Source of the DNA: DATFPQ01 sp035264765
GTDB lineage: Bacteria; Actinomycetota; Actinomycetes; Actinomycetales; Angustibacteraceae
NCBI GenBank assembly: GCA_035264765.1
Contig: DATFPQ010000025.1
Coordinates: forward strand, 1 to 15,778
Direction of reading: 5' to 3'
Length of the DNA stretch: 15,778 nucleotides
Position numbers and translations under genes: made by a program. Positions 11,795 to 15,778 of the stretch are shown piece after piece. Position 1 is the first letter of the stretch; every line of letters starts with the position of its first letter. The notes under the pieces were generated by a model. It was given only the letters and a program-made list of their open reading frames with translations, had not been told where the DNA came from and made no database searches.

Positions 11795-14017
11795 GTGGAG
11801 GAGACGGACGAGATCGTCCAGGAGTTCCTCGTGGAGAGCCACGAGAACCTGGACCAGCTCGACCGCGACCTCGTCCAGCTCGAGCGCGAGCCCGGGTCGC
11901 GCGAGCTGCTGGCCAGCGTCTTCCGCACCATCCACACGATCAAGGGCACCAGCGGCTTCCTGGCGTTCCACCGGCTGGAGTCGGTGGCGCACGTCGGCGA
12001 GAACCTGCTCGCGCGGCTGCGCGACGGACGCCTGGTGATGACGCCGGCGACCACGGACGCGCTGCTCGCCATGGTCGACACCGTTCGGGAGCTGCTCACC
12101 AGCATCGAGGCGCACGGCATCGAAGGCTCGGTCGCGGTCGACGCGGTCGTGGCCCGGATCCAGCGGGTGCTGGACGGCGATGCCCTGGTAACCGAGGCCG
12201 TATTGGAGGCGCCCCCCGAGCCCTGCGTCGAGGTGCCCGTGGTTGAGCCCGAGCCGGCTCTGGTTCCCGCGCCCGTTGCTGCTGCTGCTCCTGCCCGCCC
12301 GGTCGCGGACGCCGACGAGTCGCCGGCCGCCCGGCGGGGTGCGGCGGACGCGTCGATCCGGGTCGACGTCGAGCTGCTGGACGTCCTGATGCGCCAGGTC
12401 GGCGAGCTCGTGCTGACCGGCAACCAGATCGTCCGGCAGGCCAGCCTGGGCAACGACCTCGAGCTCACCCGCGCCTCGCAGCGGCTCAACCTGATCGCCA
12501 GCGAGCTGCAGGAGGGCGTCATGAAGACGCGCCTGCAGTCGATCGACCACCTGTGGTCGAAGCTGCCTCGCGTCGTCCGCGACCTCGGCGCGCAGTGCGG
12601 CCGGCGGGTCCGGCTCGAGATGGTCGGCCGCGAAACCGAGCTCGACCGCACCTTGCTGGAGGCGGTCAAGGACCCGCTGACGCACCTGGTGCGCAACGCC
12701 GTCGACCACGGCCTGGAGGCGCCGGAGGAGCGCATCGCGGCGGGCAAGAGCCCCGAGGGCCTGCTGACCCTGAAGGCGTACCACGAGGGGGGCCAGGTCG
12801 TCATCGAGGTGACGGACGACGGCGCGGGCATCGACCCGGGGCGGATCGCCGCCAAGGCCCTGGAGAAGGGCCTGCGCCGCGCCGACCAGCTGGCCCAGAT
12901 GGGCACAGCCGAGATCCTCCAGCTGGTCTTCGCGCCCGGCTTCTCCACCGCCGCCGCCGTCACCAACGTGTCCGGTCGGGGCGTCGGCATGGACGTCGTC
13001 AAAACCAACATCGAGTCCATCGGCGGAACCATCGAGGTCGAGTCCGTGCTGGGCACGGGCACCACCTGTCGGCTGCGCATCCCGCTGACCCTGGCAATCG
13101 TTGCCTCCCTGACCATTGAGTGTGCCGGCGACCGCTACGCCATCCCGCAGGTGAACCTGCTCGAGCTGGTCGCCCTGGACACCGACAAGGCCGCCACCCT
13201 GATCGAGGACGTGGGCGGCGCCCAGGTCTACCGGCTGCGGGGCCAGCTGCTGCCGCTCGTCCGGCTCACCGACGTCCTCGGCGTCGCGTCCGACCGGCAC
13301 GACGGGCATCTGGTGATCGCGGTTCTGCAGGCGGAGGGCCGCCGCTTCGGGCTGCTCGTCGACCGGGTGCTCAATACTGAGGAGATCGTCGTCAAGCCGC
13401 TGTCCACGCGGCTCAAGGCCATCGGCGCCTACTCCGGCGCCACCATCCTGGGCAACGGTCAGGTGGCGCTGATCCTGGACGTGCAGGCGCTGGCCCGCCG
13501 GGCCCTGCGCAGCGAGGTCGCCGAGCGCGCGGCCGAGGTCGAGCGGCCTGCTGCCCGGACCGGCGAGCAGCACCGCGTGCTCCTGGCCGGCATCGGCGAG
13601 GGTCGGCGCGTGGCCGTCCCGCTGTCGATGGTGACCCGCCTGGAGCAGATCCCGGCGTCCCGCGTGGAGCGCGTCGGCGCCCGCGAGGTCGTGCAGTACC
13701 GCGGCGCGATCCTGCCGCTGCTGCGCCTGAACCAGCACCTCGGCGCGTACGGGGCCACGGACCGCGAGCAGCTGCTCGTTGTGGTCTACACCAGCCAGGG
13801 CCGCAGTGTGGCCATGGTCGTGGACGAGGTCGTCGACATCGTCGAGGCGAGCAGCGCGAGCCGCAGCGACATCGACGACCACGGGCTGCTCGGCTCGGCC
13901 GTCATCCGGGACCGGATCATCGAGCTGCTCGACGTCCGCGCCGCCATCCTCGCCGCCGACCCGCTGTTCTTCAGCCGTGAGCTCGACGGCAGGACGCACT
14001 CGGAGGCCCTGGTATGA
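11795..14017 (+). CDS. cheA: Chemotaxis histidine kinase CheA with two CheW-like domains
   Basis: A 740-residue cytoplasmic kinase that sits under chemoreceptors and phosphorylates CheY. Order: HPt/P1 at about 1-125 with phosphorylated H47 in FRTIHTIKGTSGF; a Pro/Ala/Val-rich linker at about 135-185 with no recognisable CheY-binding P2 domain; P3 dimerisation helices at about 190-250; P4 ATPase at about 255-430 with the N-box at N301 in LVRNAVDHG, DDGAGID (341-347) and GRGVGMD (394-400); a CheW-like P5 domain at about 432-570; and a second CheW-like domain at about 590-722. Standard enzymes have one P5 and about 650 residues. The GTG start has AGGAGG (11782-11787) seven bases upstream. Its TGA overlaps the cheW ATG. 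The linker DNA at about 12240-12295 uses many T-ending codons, including four GCT codons in a row, unlike its surroundings. Confidence 0.95.
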   Translation: MEETDEIVQEFLVESHENLDQLDRDLVQLEREPGSRELLASVFRTIHTIKGTSGFLAFHRLESVAHVGENLLARLRDGRLVMTPATTDALLAMVDTVRELLTSIEAHGIEGSVAVDAVVARIQRVLDGDALVTEAVLEAPPEPCVEVPVVEPEPALVPAPVAAAAPARPVADADESPAARRGAADASIRVDVELLDVLMRQVGELVLTGNQIVRQASLGNDLELTRASQRLNLIASELQEGVMKTRLQSIDHLWSKLPRVVRDLGAQCGRRVRLEMVGRETELDRTLLEAVKDPLTHLVRNAVDHGLEAPEERIAAGKSPEGLLTLKAYHEGGQVVIEVTDDGAGIDPGRIAAKALEKGLRRADQLAQMGTAEILQLVFAPGFSTAAAVTNVSGRGVGMDVVKTNIESIGGTIEVESVLGTGTTCRLRIPLTLAIVASLTIECAGDRYAIPQVNLLELVALDTDKAATLIEDVGGAQVYRLRGQLLPLVRLTDVLGVASDRHDGHLVIAVLQAEGRRFGLLVDRVLNTEEIVVKPLSTRLKAIGAYSGATILGNGQVALILDVQALARRALRSEVAERAAEVERPAARTGEQHRVLLAGIGEGRRVAVPLSMVTRLEQIPASRVERVGAREVVQYRGAILPLLRLNQHLGAYGATDREQLLVVVYTSQGRSVAMVVDEVVDIVEASSASRSDIDDHGLLGSAVIRDRIIELLDVRAAILAADPLFFSRELDGRTHSEALV

Positions 14018-14433
14018 GCGCCCAGCTCGCCACGTTCACCCTCGGCGACCGGCTCTACGGCGTCGGCGTAGAGCGGGTGCAGGAGGTGCTCCGCGCGCAG
14101 GCGCGCACCCGCATCCCGCTCGCACCCCCGGCCATCGCCGGCCTGGTCAACCTGCGTGGGCAGGTGCTCACCGCGATCGACCTGCGCGAACGGCTCGGCC
14201 TGCCGCCGCGGCCGGAGGGCGAGGAGCCCATGGTCGTGGTGATCCGCGTCGCCAGCGAGCCGGTGAGCCTGCTCGTGGACACCATCGGCGCCGTCATCGA
14301 CGTCGACAGCGAGACCTTCGAGCAGCCGCCGGACACCCTCGCCGGGCCGTCGCGGGAGCTCCTTCTCGGCGCCTACAAGCTCCCCGGACGCCTGCTGCTC
14401 GCGCTCGACGTCGACCGCGCCGTCGCGGTCTGA
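14014..14433 (+). CDS. cheW: Chemotaxis coupling protein CheW
   Basis: A 139-residue single CheW/SH3-like domain protein that links CheA to chemoreceptors in the polar array. Typical segments are LATFTLGDRLYGVGVERVQEVL at the N-terminus, the receptor-contact loop with IAGLVNLRGQVLTAIDLRERLGL at about 41-66, and VSLLVDTIGAVIDVD at about 86-100. No other domain is present. Its ATG overlaps the cheA stop (ATGA), so the two are translationally coupled, matching the need for near-stoichiometric amounts. The chemoreceptor gene starts 27 bases after its stop. Confidence 0.95.
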   Translation: MSAQLATFTLGDRLYGVGVERVQEVLRAQARTRIPLAPPAIAGLVNLRGQVLTAIDLRERLGLPPRPEGEEPMVVVIRVASEPVSLLVDTIGAVIDVDSETFEQPPDTLAGPSRELLLGAYKLPGRLLLALDVDRAVAV

Positions 14434-14460
14434 CCCCTCCCAAAGTCTGAAAGGACGACG

Positions 14461-15778
14461 ATGTCTTCGGTTCCCACCTCTGCAGCCCAGCCGGTCGCCC
14501 ACCGGACGGGCCTGCGGAACGTCTTCGCCGACCGCGGCGCCGGACCAAGATCCTGCTCGCCGTCGGCAGCCTCGGCGTCGTCACCGGCGTGGTGGGTGGC
14601 GTGGCCATCCAGTCGACGGCGAGCCTCGACGCCCAGGCCGACGAGGTCGTCAGGCTGCAGCAGACGCTGGTCAAGGACCGCGCCGAGGTGCACAACGGCC
14701 AGTTGAAGGCCCGCATGCTCGTGGCGCAGGTCGCCGCCGTCGACACGGCCGCCGCCATGCAGGAGTACCTCGCCATGTCCAAGGACAACGACGCCGAGGT
14801 GGCCTCGCTCATCAGCAAGGTGGACGCCGCTGGCGGCGCCCGCGTGATGCCGACCTGGGACGCGTTCAAGGCGCGTTTCGCCGAGTGGCAGCGGGTCCGC
14901 GACACTCAACTGTTTCCGGCGGCGCTACGCAACGACGACGCGGGCTACACCAAGCTGCTGGCCACCGTGTCGCAGCCGCTGATCGAGGACTTTGTGGAGC
15001 AGCTCGATCGGGCGACTGCTGCCCTTGACGCCACGGCGGCCAAGGCGGCGGTCGCCACCGACGAGACGGCCAGCGAAGCGCGGCGCAACGTTCAAGTGGT
15101 ACTGAGCGTGGGGCTGCTCGTCGGCCTGCTCATCGCCTGGTACACGGCCGGTCTCATCGTCGGCTCGCTGCGCCGGCTGCAGACCGCGTTGGAGGCGATG
15201 GCGACGGGTGACCTGACGGCGCGGGCGCACGTGGATCAGCGCGACGAGGTGGGTCAGATGGCGCGGTCGTTGGCCGTGGCGCAGGAGTCGGTGCGGTCGG
15301 TGGTGGCCGGGGTGGCGGCGTCCGCGTCGGCGGTGGCGGCTGCCTCGGAGCAGCTGGCGGCGTCCTCGCAGCAGATCGCTGCGGGTGCGGAGGAGACCTC
15401 GGTGCAGGCCGGGGTGGTCTCGGCGGCGGCCGAGCAGGTCTCGCGGAACGTGCAGACGGTCTCGGCCGGTGCCGAGGAGATGGGTGCGTCGATCCGGGAG
15501 ATCGCGCAGTCGGCCAACGACGCGGCGCGGGTGGCGGCGCAGGCGGTCAACGTGGTGGAGTCCACCAACCAGACGGTGGCCTCGCTGGGGGCGTCCTCGC
15601 GGGAGATCGGTAACGTCGTGAAGGTGATCACCTCGATCGCCGAGCAGACGAACCTGTTGGCGCTGAACGCCACGATCGAGGCGGCCCGGGCCGGTGAGGC
15701 CGGCAAGGGTTTCGCGGTGGTGGCCAACGAGGTCAAGGAGCTGGCGCAGGAGACGGCCCGGGCGACCGAGGACATCGC
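14461..15778 (+). pseudogene. Methyl-accepting chemotaxis protein, apparent frameshift near codon 27, 3' end beyond the window
   Basis: The ATG at 14461 has AAGGA five bases upstream, and the first 26 codons (ending FADRG) look like a cytoplasmic N-terminus. The same frame then stops at 14704-14706. From 14541 the correct protein continues in another frame as RTKILLAVGSLGVV, so one base appears to be missing within 14537-14545. In that second frame come TM1 (about 14547-14612), an extracytoplasmic helical ligand domain, TM2 (about 15094-15165), a HAMP domain (about 15166-15300), and a signalling domain with the conserved tip IAEQTNLLALNATIEAARAGEAGKGFAVVANEV (15640-15738). The end of the window cuts the domain short. 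No ATG or GTG exists in the second frame before GTG 14589, which would cut into TM1. A sequencing error, a recent mutation or an unusual start could each explain this. Codon choice changes sharply from about 15190 onward. Confidence 0.8.

Noticed and set aside
11624..13999. Open frame of 791 codons on the minus strand opposite cheA
   Set aside because: It is longer than cheA itself, but its sequence is low-complexity and shows no family motif. The plus strand encodes an unmistakable CheA.
14537..14547. Programmed ribosomal frameshifting as the cause of the receptor frame change
   Set aside because: No slippery heptamer or obvious downstream pseudoknot, and receptors of this family are not known for frameshifting. 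A mutation or sequencing error is simpler.
14461..14706. An independent 81-codon gene starting at 14461
   Set aside because: After codon 26 the product becomes Arg/Ser/Trp-rich nonsense while another frame encodes the receptor TM1. It is better read as the start of a frameshifted receptor.
1..15778. CRISPR array, insertion sequence, integrase, phage or toxin-antitoxin genes
   Set aside because: No regularly spaced repeats, transposase-like proteins, terminal inverted repeats or recombinase motifs were seen. The tRNA-Val is not followed by an integrase or a duplicated 3' end.

Overview
The window is chromosomal DNA from a high-GC, motile actinobacterium. The evidence is strong G/C bias at third codon positions, many GTG starts, translationally coupled ATGA/GTGA gene junctions, and two gene blocks whose order I recall from Mycobacterium: DUF3052 next to ahpE, and Nif3 / zinc-ribbon / RNase H-phosphatase. 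The chemotaxis genes rule out a non-motile mycobacterium or streptomycete. A Geodermatophilaceae- or Kineosporia-like organism would fit, but the genus cannot be fixed from the sequence alone.

Layout. (1) 1-2915: a lipoprotein solute receptor of the tripartite tricarboxylate transporter (TctC/Bug) family, cut by the left edge, is divergent from a CitA/DpiB-type sensor kinase and its CitB/DpiA-type response regulator. This looks like a carboxylate-sensing and uptake module. (2) 2955-3797: fdhD on the minus strand, convergent with the regulator. (3) 3911-4911: DUF3052 protein, AhpE-family peroxiredoxin and tRNA-Val(TAC), closely packed. (4) 4997-7077: a polytopic GT-C-like membrane protein and a DUF4383 membrane protein. 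(5) 7087-10246: Nif3-like protein, coiled-coil/zinc-ribbon protein and an RNase HI-histidine phosphatase fusion, tightly packed and probably one operon. (6) 10252-11627: a 61-residue DUF1737 protein overlapping metZ (O-succinylhomoserine sulfhydrylase). (7) 11637-11715: two tandem hairpins that probably end the metZ transcript. (8) 11795-15778: cheA with two CheW domains, cheW, and a methyl-accepting chemotaxis protein that carries an apparent one-base frameshift near codon 27 and runs off the right edge.

How the genes work together: the chemotaxis trio would form a receptor-CheW-CheA signalling core, with CheY, CheB and CheR presumably beyond the right edge or elsewhere. The left-hand kinase/regulator pair probably controls the divergent transporter. 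The middle is mostly conserved housekeeping.

I found no mobile element, CRISPR array, phage gene or clear novel defence or biosynthetic system. The points most worth a second look are the frameshifted MCP and its abrupt change in codon use, the double-CheW CheA, the tandem hairpins, possible leaderless starts, and the DUF1737-metZ coupling. No intergenic stretch exceeds 190 bases.
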